A stretch of 64,000 nt of DNA from DASUAO01 sp046484625 (GCA_046484625.1 JAWOIO010000192.1:1-64000); one strand, 5' to 3'; shown: positions 7,456 through 16,521, counted from the stretch's first letter. A program made the numbers and translations. The notes: generated by a model not told the origin, from the sequence alone.

Positions 7456-8834
7456 CCAACCACCGTCCGTCCACGCCCATCGCTGCCCGTCGCAGCGAGG
7501 CGGCGACGGCGGCGCTCAACGACCACAACGGGCGACCGGTCGTCGAGTTCGACATCCGCGGTGGCAAGCACGTCGGCGCCATCGGTCCTCCGGAGGGACG
7601 CACCCTCGCAAGCGCGATCCGGCGCGCGTCCGAGGTGGGCGCCCCGGTGTTCGGCACGATTGCGTCCTCCGGCGCCGACGTCACCGAAGGGGTCGCGTCG
7701 CTGCACGCCTGGGGCGAGGTCGCACGCGCGATGGCCGACGCGTCGGGCGTCGTCCCCGTCGTGCTGCTCGTCGTGGGTCCCTGCGTGTCGGGTCCGGCAC
7801 TCCTGCTCGGGCTCGCCGACGTCGTGGTGATGACCGAGGACTCGTTCGCCTACGTCACCGGGCCGGACACCGTGCGCTCGTTCACCGGGATCGACGTCGA
7901 CAGCCGGTCGCTCGGCGGTGCACCGCTCCACGCGACCCGCAGCGGTGTCTCGGCTGCCGTGGTCGCCGACGAGGCCGAAGGGCGGGAGCTCGTGCGGGCG
8001 CTCCTCGACTACCTCCCGTCGAACCACCTCGACGACCCGCCACGCTGGACCACCGACGACCCGGTCGACCGCCCCTGCACCCGTGCCGCGACCGCGGTCC
8101 CGGCGCGGTCGAACGCCGCCTACGACGTGCGGATCGTCGTCGAGGACGTGCTCGACGCCGCCTCGTTCCTCGAGCTGCGTCCCCAGCACGCCTCGAACCT
8201 CGTCACCGGACTCGGCCGCCTCGACGGCAGGACCGTCGGGATCGTCGCGAACCAGCCTCATCAGCGCGCGGGGACGATCGACATCGAGGCCTCCGAGAAG
8301 GCGGCGCGGTTCGTCCAGTGGTGCGACTGCTTCAACATCGCGCTGATCACGTTCGTCGACACCCCGGGCTTCGAGCCCGGCAAGGACCTCGAGTGGCGGG
8401 GCATGATCCGCCACGGCGCCGAGCTCGTGTACGCATACGCGAATGCCACGGTCCCCCGACTGTGTCTGGTGCTGCGCAAGGCCTACGGCGGCGCGTACAT
8501 CGTCATGGACTCCAAGGGGCTCGGCAACGACTGGTGCGGTGCGTGGCCGTCCGCCGAGATCGCGGTGATGGGAGCGCCCGGCGCGGTGGGGATCCTGCAC
8601 GGTCGGCACCTGCGGGACATCGAGGACCCCGACGAGCGCCTCCGGGAGCGGGCAGCCCTCGAGCACGAGTACGAGGATCGTTTCGCCAACCCGTACGTCG
8701 CCGCCGAATGGGGATTCGTGGACGACGTCCTCCCGGCGTCGGAGACACGACGGGTGCTCGCCAGCGCGCTCGACCGCCTCTCCACCAAGCGCGAGATGGG
8801 TCCGAGGCGCCGCCACGGCAACACGCCCTTGTAG
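7452..8834 (+). CDS. Acyl-CoA carboxylase carboxyltransferase (AccD/PccB family)
   Basis: This is the carboxyltransferase half of an acyl-CoA carboxylase, probably acetyl- or propionyl-CoA. Both crotonase-like halves are present in 460 residues: the first with 'GPCVSGPALLLGLADVVVM' and 'VTGPDTVR', the second with 'RKAYGGAYIVM' and 'GAPGAVGIL'. These oxyanion-loop motifs are typical of PccB/AccD5 enzymes, although the N-terminus is shorter than in PccB (about 520-540 residues). GTG 7452 overlaps the fabF stop. Its place between fabF and fabI suggests it makes malonyl-CoA for this cluster. The partner biotin carboxylase is not in the window, and the only carrier-like protein nearby lacks the biotin lysine. 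Confidence 0.9.
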   Translation: MTNHRPSTPIAARRSEAATAALNDHNGRPVVEFDIRGGKHVGAIGPPEGRTLASAIRRASEVGAPVFGTIASSGADVTEGVASLHAWGEVARAMADASGVVPVVLLVVGPCVSGPALLLGLADVVVMTEDSFAYVTGPDTVRSFTGIDVDSRSLGGAPLHATRSGVSAAVVADEAEGRELVRALLDYLPSNHLDDPPRWTTDDPVDRPCTRAATAVPARSNAAYDVRIVVEDVLDAASFLELRPQHASNLVTGLGRLDGRTVGIVANQPHQRAGTIDIEASEKAARFVQWCDCFNIALITFVDTPGFEPGKDLEWRGMIRHGAELVYAYANATVPRLCLVLRKAYGGAYIVMDSKGLGNDWCGAWPSAEIAVMGAPGAVGILHGRHLRDIEDPDERLRERAALEHEYEDRFANPYVAAEWGFVDDVLPASETRRVLASALDRLSTKREMGPRRRHGNTPL

Positions 8835-8887
8835 GGACCGCCCGCCGCGCGCGCCACCGATAGGATCGCCGGGCCTTGGGAGGAACC

Positions 8888-9643
8888 ATGCTGCTCGACG
8901 GGAAACGCATTCTGGTCACCGGCGTCCTGAACGACGCGTCGATCGCGTTCACGGTGGCCCGCCGAGCCCAGGAAGAGGGCGCCGAGGTCGTCCTCACGTC
9001 GTTCGGACGGGTCATGCGGCTCACCGAGCGCACCGCCAAGCGGCTCCCCACCGAACCCACGGTCGTCGAGCTCGACGTGAGCAACCCCGACGACCTCGAC
9101 GCGCTCGCCGAGCGCGTCGGTGGTCACCTCGACGGCGTGCTCCACGCCATCGGGTTCGCGCCCGAGTCCTGCCTCGGGGGCGGGTTCCTCACGGCGCCGT
9201 GGGAAGACGTCGCGGTGGCGCTCCAGGTCTCGGCGTACTCGCTGAAGGCCCTCGGCGTCGCCGCGCTCCCGCTCATGAGCCCGGGCGGCTCGATCGTCGG
9301 GCTCGACTTCGACAACACCCAGGCCTGGCCGGTCTACGACTGGATGGGCGTCGCCAAGTCGGCGTTCGAGTCCACCGCCCGGTACCTGGCTCGCGACCTC
9401 GGTCCCAAGGGGGTCCGGGTCAACCTCGTCGCCGCGGGCCCCATCCGCACGATGGCGGCGAAGAGCATCCCCGGCTTCGAGGCGTTCGAGGAGGTGTGGA
9501 CCCAGCGGGCACCGCTCGGTTGGGACATCCGGGATCCCGAGCCGGTCGCGAACGCATGTGTGGCACTGTTCTCGGACCTCTTCCCCGCCACGACGGGTGA
9601 GATGCTCCACGTCGACGGCGGCTTCCACGCCGTCGGCGCCTGA
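8888..9643 (+). CDS. fabI: Enoyl-ACP reductase, InhA/FabI type
   Basis: It performs the last reductive step of fatty-acid elongation using NADH. It is a 251-residue SDR relative with the FabI-type catalytic Tyr150 and Lys157 spaced by six residues ('YDWMGVAKS'). The stretch 'NLVAAGPIRTMAAKSIPG' and the C-terminal 'DLFPATTGEMLHVDGG' closely resemble mycobacterial InhA. ATG 8888 follows a strong GGGAGGA site; an upstream in-frame start at 8876 is inside that site and is rejected. The gene is separated from the carboxyltransferase by 53 bases. It completes the FAS II set together with fabZ, fabD, fabH, fabG, acpP and fabF. Confidence 0.93.
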   Translation: MLLDGKRILVTGVLNDASIAFTVARRAQEEGAEVVLTSFGRVMRLTERTAKRLPTEPTVVELDVSNPDDLDALAERVGGHLDGVLHAIGFAPESCLGGGFLTAPWEDVAVALQVSAYSLKALGVAALPLMSPGGSIVGLDFDNTQAWPVYDWMGVAKSAFESTARYLARDLGPKGVRVNLVAAGPIRTMAAKSIPGFEAFEEVWTQRAPLGWDIRDPEPVANACVALFSDLFPATTGEMLHVDGGFHAVGA

Positions 9644-9660
9644 ACTCCTCTGGAGGGACC

Positions 9661-10074
9661 ATGAAGGACCTGACGACCGACGAGCGACTCGCCCAGATCC
9701 CTCTCTTCGCCGGACTCTCGAAGAAGGAGCTCGCCGCCGTGTCGGGCCTCGCCACCCGCCTGGACCTGCCGGCCGGCAAGGAGCTCACCAAGCAGGGCGA
9801 GACCGGCAACGAGTTCCTGATCATCCTCGACGGTGAGGTCGACGTGATCATCGACGGCAACGTGGTCGCGACCAGGGGCTCCGGTGACTACTTCGGCGAG
9901 ATCGCCCTGCTCTCCGAGCGGCCGCGCACTGCGACCGTCGTGGCGAAGACCCCGATCGCGATCGAGGTGATCGGCCGGCGTGAGTTCCGCGCCCTCGTCG
10001 ACGACCAACCCGCCATCGAGGCCCAGCTCCGGGCGGTCATGGCCGAGCGACTCGACGCCGACGACCTCGACTGA
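9661..10074 (+). CDS. Small stand-alone cyclic-nucleotide-binding domain protein
   Basis: This 137-residue protein consists of one CRP-type cNMP-binding beta-barrel. The phosphate-binding cassette is recognisable as 'GDYFGEIALLSERPRTATV', including the Glu and Arg that contact ribose and phosphate. There is no DNA-binding helix-turn-helix, kinase or channel domain, so it is a sensor domain alone. GGAGGG sits just upstream of ATG 9661, and the gene starts 17 bases after fabI, suggesting co-expression with the fab operon. It may tie lipid synthesis to a cyclic-nucleotide signal, which is inference. Confidence 0.85.
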   Translation: MKDLTTDERLAQIPLFAGLSKKELAAVSGLATRLDLPAGKELTKQGETGNEFLIILDGEVDVIIDGNVVATRGSGDYFGEIALLSERPRTATVVAKTPIAIEVIGRREFRALVDDQPAIEAQLRAVMAERLDADDLD

Positions 10075-10107
10075 TCGGCGCGCCACTCGCCCGCTCGGGT
10101 CTGCCAC

Positions 10108-10572
10108 TCAGGCCTCGAGGACGTCGGTGACCTTCGGGACGGTGTCCTTCGGGCTCACCTTGGTGAAGGCGCCGGCGATCTTCCCCGATGCGTCGACGAC
10201 GAACGCCGATCGGACGATCCCCATGTACTTCTTGCCGTACATGGACTTCTCGCCCCAGACGCCCCACTTCTCGGCGATGGCGTGGTCCTCGTCGGCGAGC
10301 AGTGGGAACCCGAGGTCGTACTTCTCGTCGAACTTCTTCTGCTTCGCGGGTGGGTCGGGGCTGATGCCGAGCACGACCGTCTTGAGCTTCTTGAAGTCGG
10401 GCATCGCATCGCGCAGCGCGCACGACTGTGTCGTGCACCCCGGGGTGTCGGCCTTCGGGTAGAAGTACACGACGACGGGTTTGCCCTTGAAGTCCGACAG
10501 CTTGACCTTCTTGCCCCGTTGGTCGACCAGGGTGAACGCGGGTGCGCGCTTCCCCACCTCGAGCTGGGCCAC
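10108..10572 (-). CDS. bcp: Thioredoxin-dependent peroxiredoxin (Bcp/PrxQ)
   Basis: It reduces hydrogen peroxide and organic peroxides in the cytoplasm using thioredoxin. The 154-residue AhpC/TSA fold has peroxidatic Cys46 in 'DTPGCTTQSC' and resolving Cys51 five residues later, the PrxQ arrangement, plus the supporting Thr and Arg of the active site. It is divergent from the dienelactone-hydrolase gene across 41 bases and faces the 3' end of the cNMP protein. Confidence 0.93.
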   Translation of the reverse strand: MAQLEVGKRAPAFTLVDQRGKKVKLSDFKGKPVVVYFYPKADTPGCTTQSCALRDAMPDFKKLKTVVLGISPDPPAKQKKFDEKYDLGFPLLADEDHAIAEKWGVWGEKSMYGKKYMGIVRSAFVVDASGKIAGAFTKVSPKDTVPKVTDVLEA

Positions 10573-10613
10573 TCAGATGCTCCTCTCGTCGTGATCTCGT
10601 AGTGTGACACGCC

Positions 10614-11399
10614 ATGAGCAATGCATTCGACGGCTTCACCGCGAGCGACTTCTCCCACGACGGCATCACCCGCCCGGTGTACGCGGGCGGCACCGGGCCG
10701 GCGGTGATCGTCATCCACGAGGTCCCGGGCCTCCACCCGGGCGTGATCGACTTCGGCCGCCGCGTCGTCGACCGCGGCTTCCACGTGCGGATGCCCTCGC
10801 TCTTCGGTACGCCGGGCAAGCCGTTCGGCGCGGTGTACTCGATGCGCTCGATGGTCTCCGGATGCGTGGCGAAGGAGTTCAGCTCGTGGGCGCTCGACCG
10901 CACGAGCCCGATCTCGTCGTGGCTGCGGGCACTCGCCGCCGACGCCCACGAGGCGTGCGGCGGGCCGGGCGTCGGCGCGGTCGGGATGTGCTTCACGGGA
11001 GGCTTCGCGCTCGGGATGATGCTCGACGAGCGGATGCAGGCGCCGGTCCTCAGCCAGCCGTCCCTCCCCTTCGCGGTGGGCAAACGCCGGAAGGCGTCGG
11101 TGGGGATCAGCGACGCCGACCTCGAGGCGCTCAGCGGACGCGCGGCGGCCGGAGCGTGCGTGATGGGGCTGCGCTTCACCGGGGATCCGCTCGTCCCGGC
11201 GGCTCGGTTCGCCACCTTGCGCGACGCGCTCGGCGACGGCTTCATCGCGGTCGAGATCGACTCGTCGAAGGGGAACCCGCACGGGATCAAGCGGACGGCG
11301 CACTCGGTGCTCACGCTCGACCTCGTCGACGAGCCGGGGCACCCGACCCACGACGCGCTCGAGCGGGTGCTCACGTTCTTCGACGACCGGCTCCGCTGA
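10614..11399 (+). CDS. Dienelactone hydrolase family protein
   Basis: This is a 261-residue alpha/beta hydrolase. The oxyanion strand 'IVIHEVPGLHPGVIDFGRR' and nucleophile elbow 'GVGAVGMCFTGGFALGMM' match the dienelactone hydrolase family, in which the nucleophile is Cys. The C-terminal His region is plausible around 'NPHGIKRTAHSVLT'. The substrate is unknown; many actinobacterial members have broad esterase roles. It starts at ATG 10614 and is divergent from bcp. It converges on the oxidoreductase gene with an 18-base gap. Confidence 0.85.
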   Translation: MSNAFDGFTASDFSHDGITRPVYAGGTGPAVIVIHEVPGLHPGVIDFGRRVVDRGFHVRMPSLFGTPGKPFGAVYSMRSMVSGCVAKEFSSWALDRTSPISSWLRALAADAHEACGGPGVGAVGMCFTGGFALGMMLDERMQAPVLSQPSLPFAVGKRRKASVGISDADLEALSGRAAAGACVMGLRFTGDPLVPAARFATLRDALGDGFIAVEIDSSKGNPHGIKRTAHSVLTLDLVDEPGHPTHDALERVLTFFDDRLR

Positions 11400-11417
11400 G
11401 CAGATCGACCGACGCCG

Positions 11418-12386
11418 TCAGACCGTGACGACGACCTTCCCCCTGACCTGGCCATCTTCGAGTGCGCGGATCGCATCGGCCGCTTCGGCCAGGGGGTAGG
11501 TGCGCTCGACAACCGGCGTCAGGGTCCCGGCCGCGAGCATCCCGGCCAGCACGGCGATGTCCTCGCCGAGCTCCTTCGAGACGAACGCCCGCAGGTGCTG
11601 ACCGATGAGCGGTGACCACAGCGCCGCCCAGAGGTTGCGCTGGAGCCCACCGACCCAGGGGCCACCTTCCTCGCCCCCGACGATGACCAACGTCCCCGTC
11701 GGGGTGAGCACCCGGCGCAGCGCTCGCAACGTCCGGTTCCCCGCGATGTCGATCACGACGTCGTACCGCACCCCACCCTCGACGATGTCGTCGCGTGTGT
11801 AGTCCACGACGTGGTCGGCGCCGATCGAGCGGACCAGGTCCAGCTTCGCCGTGCTGCACACGCCGGTGACCTCGGCTCCGGCGCCCTTGGCGATCTGCAC
11901 CGCGAAGGTCCCGACACCCCCGGCCGCGCCGATCACCAGCACCGACTGGCCGAACCGGACCTTGCCGACGTCGCGCACCGCCTGCAGGGCGGTCAGGCCC
12001 GAGATCGCCACTGCCGCCGCCTGCTCGAACGACGTCCCCTCGGGTTTCCGGACCAGCTTCTCGGCGGGCGCGACTGCGAGCTCCGCGTAGGTCCCCGTGC
12101 CGATCCCGAAGACCTCGTCGCCCGGCGCGAACCCACTCACACGCGTCCCGACCCGTTCGACGACCCCGGCGACATCCATCCCCGGGACCCGGATGCGCGG
12201 TCGACGGACCCCGAACATGGGCCGGGCGACGTACGGCCGGCCGACCATCATGTGCCAGACCCCGCGATCGACCCCCGCAGCGCGCACCCGCAGCAGCACT
12301 TCACCGGCGCCCGGCTCGGGGGCCGCGACCTCGTCGAGCCGGAGCACGTCGGCCGAGCCGTAGGTGTCGTGGACGATCGCCTTCAC
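11418..12386 (-). CDS. MDR-family NAD(P)-dependent oxidoreductase (quinone oxidoreductase-like)
   Basis: This 322-residue medium-chain dehydrogenase/reductase has a GroES-like N-terminal fold beginning 'MKAIVHDTYGSADVL' and a Rossmann domain with 'VLVIGAAGGVGTFAVQIAKG'. The zinc ligands of alcohol dehydrogenases are not apparent, so it belongs with zinc-independent quinone oxidoreductases or enoyl reductases that use NADPH. GTG 12386 overlaps the stop of the upstream small gene by 4 bases. The family normally starts with this Lys-Ala-Ile motif, which excludes the longer in-frame extension. The substrate cannot be assigned. It is the last gene of the minus-strand trp run. Confidence 0.88.
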   Translation of the reverse strand: MKAIVHDTYGSADVLRLDEVAAPEPGAGEVLLRVRAAGVDRGVWHMMVGRPYVARPMFGVRRPRIRVPGMDVAGVVERVGTRVSGFAPGDEVFGIGTGTYAELAVAPAEKLVRKPEGTSFEQAAAVAISGLTALQAVRDVGKVRFGQSVLVIGAAGGVGTFAVQIAKGAGAEVTGVCSTAKLDLVRSIGADHVVDYTRDDIVEGGVRYDVVIDIAGNRTLRALRRVLTPTGTLVIVGGEEGGPWVGGLQRNLWAALWSPLIGQHLRAFVSKELGEDIAVLAGMLAAGTLTPVVERTYPLAEAADAIRALEDGQVRGKVVVTV

Positions 12387-12703
12387 GGCGTGCGCCGCGC
12401 CAGCCCGTGGCCGAAGAAGCCACCCTTTGGTCGGGCATGCGCGTGGTAGTGGTCGGGGATCTGACGCATGTTGTCGTCGACGTAGTGCTCGAAGGTGAAG
12501 TGCACCTCCACGACGGCGGCCAGCTGCACGTGCATGTGGGCGCGCTCCGACTCGGGCGGCTCGGTTCCGTGGCCGCGCCACACGACCATCGGCACCGCGC
12601 AGATCTCGCACTCGGCGATCCAGCAGACGTCGTCCTCGTGGTACCACGGCGTGATGCGGGCGGCCTCGCAGAGGTCGCAGTCGTCCGAGAACGGTCGGGT
12701 CAT
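12383..12703 (-). CDS. Small Cys/His-rich protein, possibly metal-binding
   Basis: This 106-residue protein has two CxxC pairs, CDLC (near residue 9) and CEIC (near residue 32). A Trp-His-rich stretch follows, with HMH, HFTFEHY and HYHAHARP. The spacing suggests a zinc site. The order CxxC, Trp, then His-containing segments is faintly like HIT-type proteins, but I do not see the HxHxH triad. It overlaps trpA upstream and the oxidoreductase downstream by 4 bases each, so it belongs to the trp transcription unit. Function unknown. Confidence 0.75.
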   Translation of the reverse strand: MTRPFSDDCDLCEAARITPWYHEDDVCWIAECEICAVPMVVWRGHGTEPPESERAHMHVQLAAVVEVHFTFEHYVDDNMRQIPDHYHAHARPKGGFFGHGLARRTP

Positions 12704-13470
12704 CGGTCCAGTGCCTCTCTGAGCTCACGGACGAACGCGTGCGCGCCGTCGGGGCCCTCGCCGCGCAGCAGCCGGGCGATCAACGCGCTCCCCACGATCA
12801 CGCCGTCGGCATGGCCCGACGCCTCGACTGCCTGCTCGGCGTTCGAGATCCCCACCCCGAGCAGCACCGGGAGATCGGTGGCCGCCTTGAGCCGTCGCCC
12901 CATCTCCCCCGCCCGCGTGGCCAGCTCGGCGCGTTCCCCCGTGACGCCCAGGAGCGAGACGCCGTAGACGAACCCGCGCGACCGGGCACAGATCGCGGCG
13001 AGGCGATCCGGCGGGGTGGTCGGCGCGGCGAGCAGGACGGTCTCGATCCCCTCGGCGTCGGCGGCATCGGACCATCCGTCGAGCTCGTCGAGCGGGAGGT
13101 CGGGCACGATGGCGCCGTCGATCCCGGACGCCGCGAGCGTCGCGGCGAATCGCTCGTGGCCGGCGTGGTGCACCGGGTTGTAGTACGTCATCACCACGAG
13201 CGGGACCCCGACGTCGAGGTCCGCAGCCTCGGCGACGATGCTGCCTGGTGTCGCGCCGATGTCGAGCGCCCTTTGCGACGCCTCCTGCACGGTCCGTCCG
13301 TCCATCACGGGATCGGAGAACGGGATCCCGATCTCGACCGCGTCCGCGCCGGCATCGGCCACAGCCCGCACGACATCGAGCCAGTCGCCCCCGAGACCGC
13401 CGGTCACGTACGGGACGAGCAGCTTGGCGCCCGCGGCCCGCTTCGCTCGAAGCGACTCCTCGAGCCTCAT
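12700..13470 (-). CDS. trpA: Tryptophan synthase alpha subunit
   Basis: It cleaves indole-3-glycerol phosphate to indole and glyceraldehyde 3-phosphate and passes indole to TrpB. The (beta/alpha)8 barrel of 256 residues contains catalytic Glu46 in 'VEIGIPFSDPVMDG' and Asp57 in the same motif, plus the phosphate-binding 'GVGISNAEQA' and 'DGVIVGSAL'. It starts 4 bases after the trpB stop, the conserved trpBA order. Confidence 0.95.
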   Translation of the reverse strand: MRLEESLRAKRAAGAKLLVPYVTGGLGGDWLDVVRAVADAGADAVEIGIPFSDPVMDGRTVQEASQRALDIGATPGSIVAEAADLDVGVPLVVMTYYNPVHHAGHERFAATLAASGIDGAIVPDLPLDELDGWSDAADAEGIETVLLAAPTTPPDRLAAICARSRGFVYGVSLLGVTGERAELATRAGEMGRRLKAATDLPVLLGVGISNAEQAVEASGHADGVIVGSALIARLLRGEGPDGAHAFVRELREALDR

Positions 13471-13474
13471 CGCG

Positions 13475-14707
13475 TCATCCGTTGAGCCTCTCGCCGGTGA
13501 GGCGCTCGGCGACGTACGCGGCGTCCTTGTCGCCGCGCCCGGAGAGCGTCACGAGCACCGACGATCCGCTCGGCACCGCGTGTCCGCTCTCGCGCGCCAG
13601 CCAGCCGATCGCGTGCGCGGGCTCCAGTGCCGGCACGATCCCCTCGGTCTCGGCGAGGAGCTGGAAGCCCGCGATCGCCTCGTCGTCGGTCGCCGACACG
13701 TACTCGGCGCGACCCGATGCCGCGAGCGCAGCGTGCTCGGGACCAACGCCCGGGTAGTCGAGGCCGGCGCTGATCGAATGCGCCTCGAGGATCTGGCCGT
13801 CCTCGTCCTGGAGGAAGAGGGACTTCGCTCCGTGCAGCACGCCGGGCACCCCGCGCTCCAGCGACGCACCGTGCTTCCCCGACTCGAGCCCGAGCCCCGC
13901 TGCCTCGACGCCGACGAGCGTCGCGTCGGTCTCGAGAAAGCCTGCGAACGTCCCCATCGCGTTCGACCCGCCACCCACGCACGCGACCACGTAGTCGGGG
14001 TCGGCTCCGAGCATTCGGCGCGTCTGCTCGCGTGCTTCGTCGCCGACGACGCGTTGGAGCTCGCGCACGATCCAGGGGTACGGGTGCGGACCGACGACCG
14101 ACCCGATGCAGTAGTGGGTCGACTCGACGCTGGCAACCCAGTCGCGCAGCGCCTCGTTGATCGCGTCCTTCAGCGTCGCGCTACCGGACTCGGCGGGCAC
14201 CACCTCGGCGCCGAGGAGCTGCATGCGCCAGACGTTGAGCTCCTGGCGCTCCACGTCGACGGCACCCATGAAGACCGTGCAGTCGAGACCGAAGAGCGCG
14301 GCGGCCGTAGCCGTCGCGACACCGTGCTGGCCGGCACCGGTCTCCGCGATCACCCGGTGCTTCCCCATCCGCCGGGTGAGCAGGGCCTGACCCAGCACGT
14401 TGTTGATCTTGTGGGAGCCGGTGTGGGTGAGGTCCTCGCGCTTCAGGAACACCCGCAGGCCGAGCCGCTCCGAGAGCCGGCGGCATTCGGTGACGGGCGT
14501 CGGACGGCCGGCGTAGGTCGTGAGCAGCTGGTCGAGCTCGGCCCGGAACTCGGTCGACGCCCACGCGGTACGGAACTCGGCCTCGAGCTCGACGAGCGCC
14601 GGCACGAGCGTCTCGGGGACGAAGCGGCCTCCGAAATCGCCGAAGCGTCCCAGACCGGCCGGCTCCGGGCCGACGGTGGTGGGGACGGTCGTCCCGCGTG
14701 CGGTCAT
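13475..14707 (-). CDS. trpB: Tryptophan synthase beta subunit
   Basis: It condenses indole with serine using PLP to make tryptophan. The PLP lysine is Lys100 in 'HTGSHKINNVLGQ', and the phosphate-binding 'GGGSNAMGTF' loop and the tail motif 'SGRGDKD' are present. The 410-residue length is normal for TrpB1. It sits between trpF (61 bases upstream) and trpA. Confidence 0.95.
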   Translation of the reverse strand: MTARGTTVPTTVGPEPAGLGRFGDFGGRFVPETLVPALVELEAEFRTAWASTEFRAELDQLLTTYAGRPTPVTECRRLSERLGLRVFLKREDLTHTGSHKINNVLGQALLTRRMGKHRVIAETGAGQHGVATATAAALFGLDCTVFMGAVDVERQELNVWRMQLLGAEVVPAESGSATLKDAINEALRDWVASVESTHYCIGSVVGPHPYPWIVRELQRVVGDEAREQTRRMLGADPDYVVACVGGGSNAMGTFAGFLETDATLVGVEAAGLGLESGKHGASLERGVPGVLHGAKSLFLQDEDGQILEAHSISAGLDYPGVGPEHAALAASGRAEYVSATDDEAIAGFQLLAETEGIVPALEPAHAIGWLARESGHAVPSGSSVLVTLSGRGDKDAAYVAERLTGERLNG

Positions 14708-14768
14708 GCGGTGCTCCTGCGTCGACTGGGTGCTCGATGATACGGCTGCGTCTCGCCCACACCCCCGG

Positions 14769-15470
14769 TCAGGGCGGCAGCGGCTCCGATCGGACCTCGT
14801 CGACCTCCCAGTCGTAGGGCTCGGCGTCGGCGGGCACCCAGCCGTCGGATTCCGTCTCGGCGCCCGCCTCGCGCGCCTCCTCGAGGAAGCGCGCCAGCTT
14901 GCGGGCGTCCTTGCGACCGGAGCCCGGCTCGGTCTCGACCCCGGTCGCGACGTCGACGCCCCACGGGCGGACCCGTCGGATCGCGGCCCCGACGTTCTCG
15001 GGGGTCAGCCCGCCGGCGAGGAGGAGCCGGGTGCCGGCGGGCGCGCCCTCGGCGAGCGCCCAGTCGAAGAGCTCGCCACTCCCGGGGACCTCGCCGTCGA
15101 GGAGGACGACGTCTGCGGGACCACGCGCGCTGGCGCCGATGGCGGGGTCACCGGCCCGGAAACCCTGGATCAGGAACGGCACCCGGGCCCGGATCCAGCG
15201 CGCTTCCGACTGGGGCTCCCGGCCGTGCAGCTGCGCGCCTTTGAGCCCGAGGCCGTTCACGATCTCGGCCACCCGTTCGGGCCGCTCGTCGCGAAAGACC
15301 CCAATCGTCAGGGCTTCGGGGGGCAGACGCCGCACCACGTCGCGCGCGTCGTTCACCGTGACCTGGCGGGGGCTGCCGGGGACGAAGTTGAGCCCGATCG
15401 CATCGGCGCCGAGGGCCACCGCGAGCAGCGCATCCTCCTCGTTCGTGACCCCGCAGATCTTCACGAACAT
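14769..15470 (-). CDS. trpF: Phosphoribosylanthranilate isomerase TrpF
   Basis: It converts N-(5'-phosphoribosyl)anthranilate to CdRP, the third tryptophan step. The N-terminal signature 'VKICGVTNEEDA' contains the catalytic Cys, and 'LLAGGLTPENV' plus 'GVDVATGVET' form the phosphate site and the catalytic Asp region. The barrel is followed by about 25 extra residues rich in Glu and Pro (233 in total), an unusual tail. I chose ATG 15470 because the family starts exactly there. Many Actinobacteria lack trpF and rely on PriA, so its presence beside a separate hisA is notable. Confidence 0.92.
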   Translation of the reverse strand: MFVKICGVTNEEDALLAVALGADAIGLNFVPGSPRQVTVNDARDVVRRLPPEALTIGVFRDERPERVAEIVNGLGLKGAQLHGREPQSEARWIRARVPFLIQGFRAGDPAIGASARGPADVVLLDGEVPGSGELFDWALAEGAPAGTRLLLAGGLTPENVGAAIRRVRPWGVDVATGVETEPGSGRKDARKLARFLEEAREAGAETESDGWVPADAEPYDWEVDEVRSEPLPP

Positions 15471-15479
15471 GCGTACGAC

Positions 15480-15516
15480 GGTATCGGAAAGCGCCCTCGG
15501 CACTGTGGCCGATACC
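15480..15516. repeat. 8-bp inverted repeat between trpF and the PAP2 gene
   Basis: GGTATCGG (15480-15487) and CCGATACC (15509-15516) form perfect 8-base arms 21 bases apart in the 58-base divergent gap. It could be an operator acting on both genes or a transcript leader structure. Nothing in the arms identifies the regulator. Confidence 0.4.
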
Positions 15517-15528
15517 ATCGGCGCCGCC

Positions 15529-16521
15529 ATGTCGAGCGCCGTGTCCGACGCCAAGACCGTCCCGGCGCCTGCGCCGACCCGGCGACCGCTGCTGCCAGCC
15601 GGGGCGCTCGCCGGCAGCCGACGCTGGCTCGCGCTCTCGGGGTTCGTCGCCGCCTCGGCGATCGTCGTCCTGGCACTGGGTGAGATCCCGTCCCGGCCGT
15701 ACATCCTGTTCTGGCTGATCGGGCTGGCCTGGGTGCTCTGCTGGCGCAACGACCACCCGGTGGCCCGGGTCGTGTTCGACTGGCTACCGGTGCTCGTGAT
15801 CGCGGCCGGCTACGACCTCGTCCGCAGCCGCGCCGTGGACCTGGTCCCTCGCGCCGTCACCGATCCGCAGCTCCAGGTCGACGAGTTCCTCTTCGGTGGG
15901 GTCGTCCCGACGATCCGACTCCAGGACTGGCTCGTCGATGCCGGCACGCCGCACTGGTGGGACTACCCCGTCTGGGTGATGTACCTCTCGCACTTCGTCG
16001 TCACCCCGGCCGTCGCGGTCTGGCTCTACCTGCGCCACCGCGAATGGTTCCACCGCTACGCGATCCTGATCCTCGGCGTCTGCCTCGCCGGGTTCGCGAC
16101 GTATTTCATCCTCCCGGCCGTGCCTCCCTGGCTCGCCAGCCGCGACGGCGCGCTGGCTCCCACCACGCGGGTGGTGCACGCGGTGTGGGACAGCATCGGC
16201 ATCGACTCGGCGTCGAAGATCTTCGATGGCGACGCGAGGCTCGCGAACCCCGTCGCGGCGCTCCCGTCGCTCCACGCGGCGTGGCCGCTCATGACGTTGC
16301 TGTTCCTGTGGCGCAAGGTCGGGCGGTGGCGCTGGCTCCTGGTGGCATACAACGCCGCGATGGTGTTCGTGCTCGTCTACGGCGCCGAGCACTACTTCAG
16401 CGACATCCTCATGGGCTGGGTCTACGTGATCGTCATCTACCTCGTCGTGAACCGTCTCGCCGACGACCGCCTCGCCGACGACCGCCTCGCTCGCATGCAG
16501 GGGCGAACCGACCCGTCGTGA
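15529..16521 (+). CDS. PAP2-superfamily membrane phosphatase/transferase (Aur1/IPC-synthase-like)
   Basis: This 330-residue polytopic protein has about six hydrophobic segments between residues 35 and 310. PAP2 catalytic motifs are visible: 'PSLHAAWP' (C2, His) and 'HYFSDILMGW' (C3, His/Asp). The C1 region is divergent. This pattern, with long N-terminal membrane segments, resembles the inositol phosphotransferase (Aur1-like) subgroup found in Actinobacteria, so it probably transfers or removes a phospho-head group on a membrane lipid. A short tandem ADDRL-ADDRL repeat ends the protein. GTGA overlap joins it to the enoyl-CoA hydratase gene. Confidence 0.82.
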   Translation: MSSAVSDAKTVPAPAPTRRPLLPAGALAGSRRWLALSGFVAASAIVVLALGEIPSRPYILFWLIGLAWVLCWRNDHPVARVVFDWLPVLVIAAGYDLVRSRAVDLVPRAVTDPQLQVDEFLFGGVVPTIRLQDWLVDAGTPHWWDYPVWVMYLSHFVVTPAVAVWLYLRHREWFHRYAILILGVCLAGFATYFILPAVPPWLASRDGALAPTTRVVHAVWDSIGIDSASKIFDGDARLANPVAALPSLHAAWPLMTLLFLWRKVGRWRWLLVAYNAAMVFVLVYGAEHYFSDILMGWVYVIVIYLVVNRLADDRLADDRLARMQGRTDPS

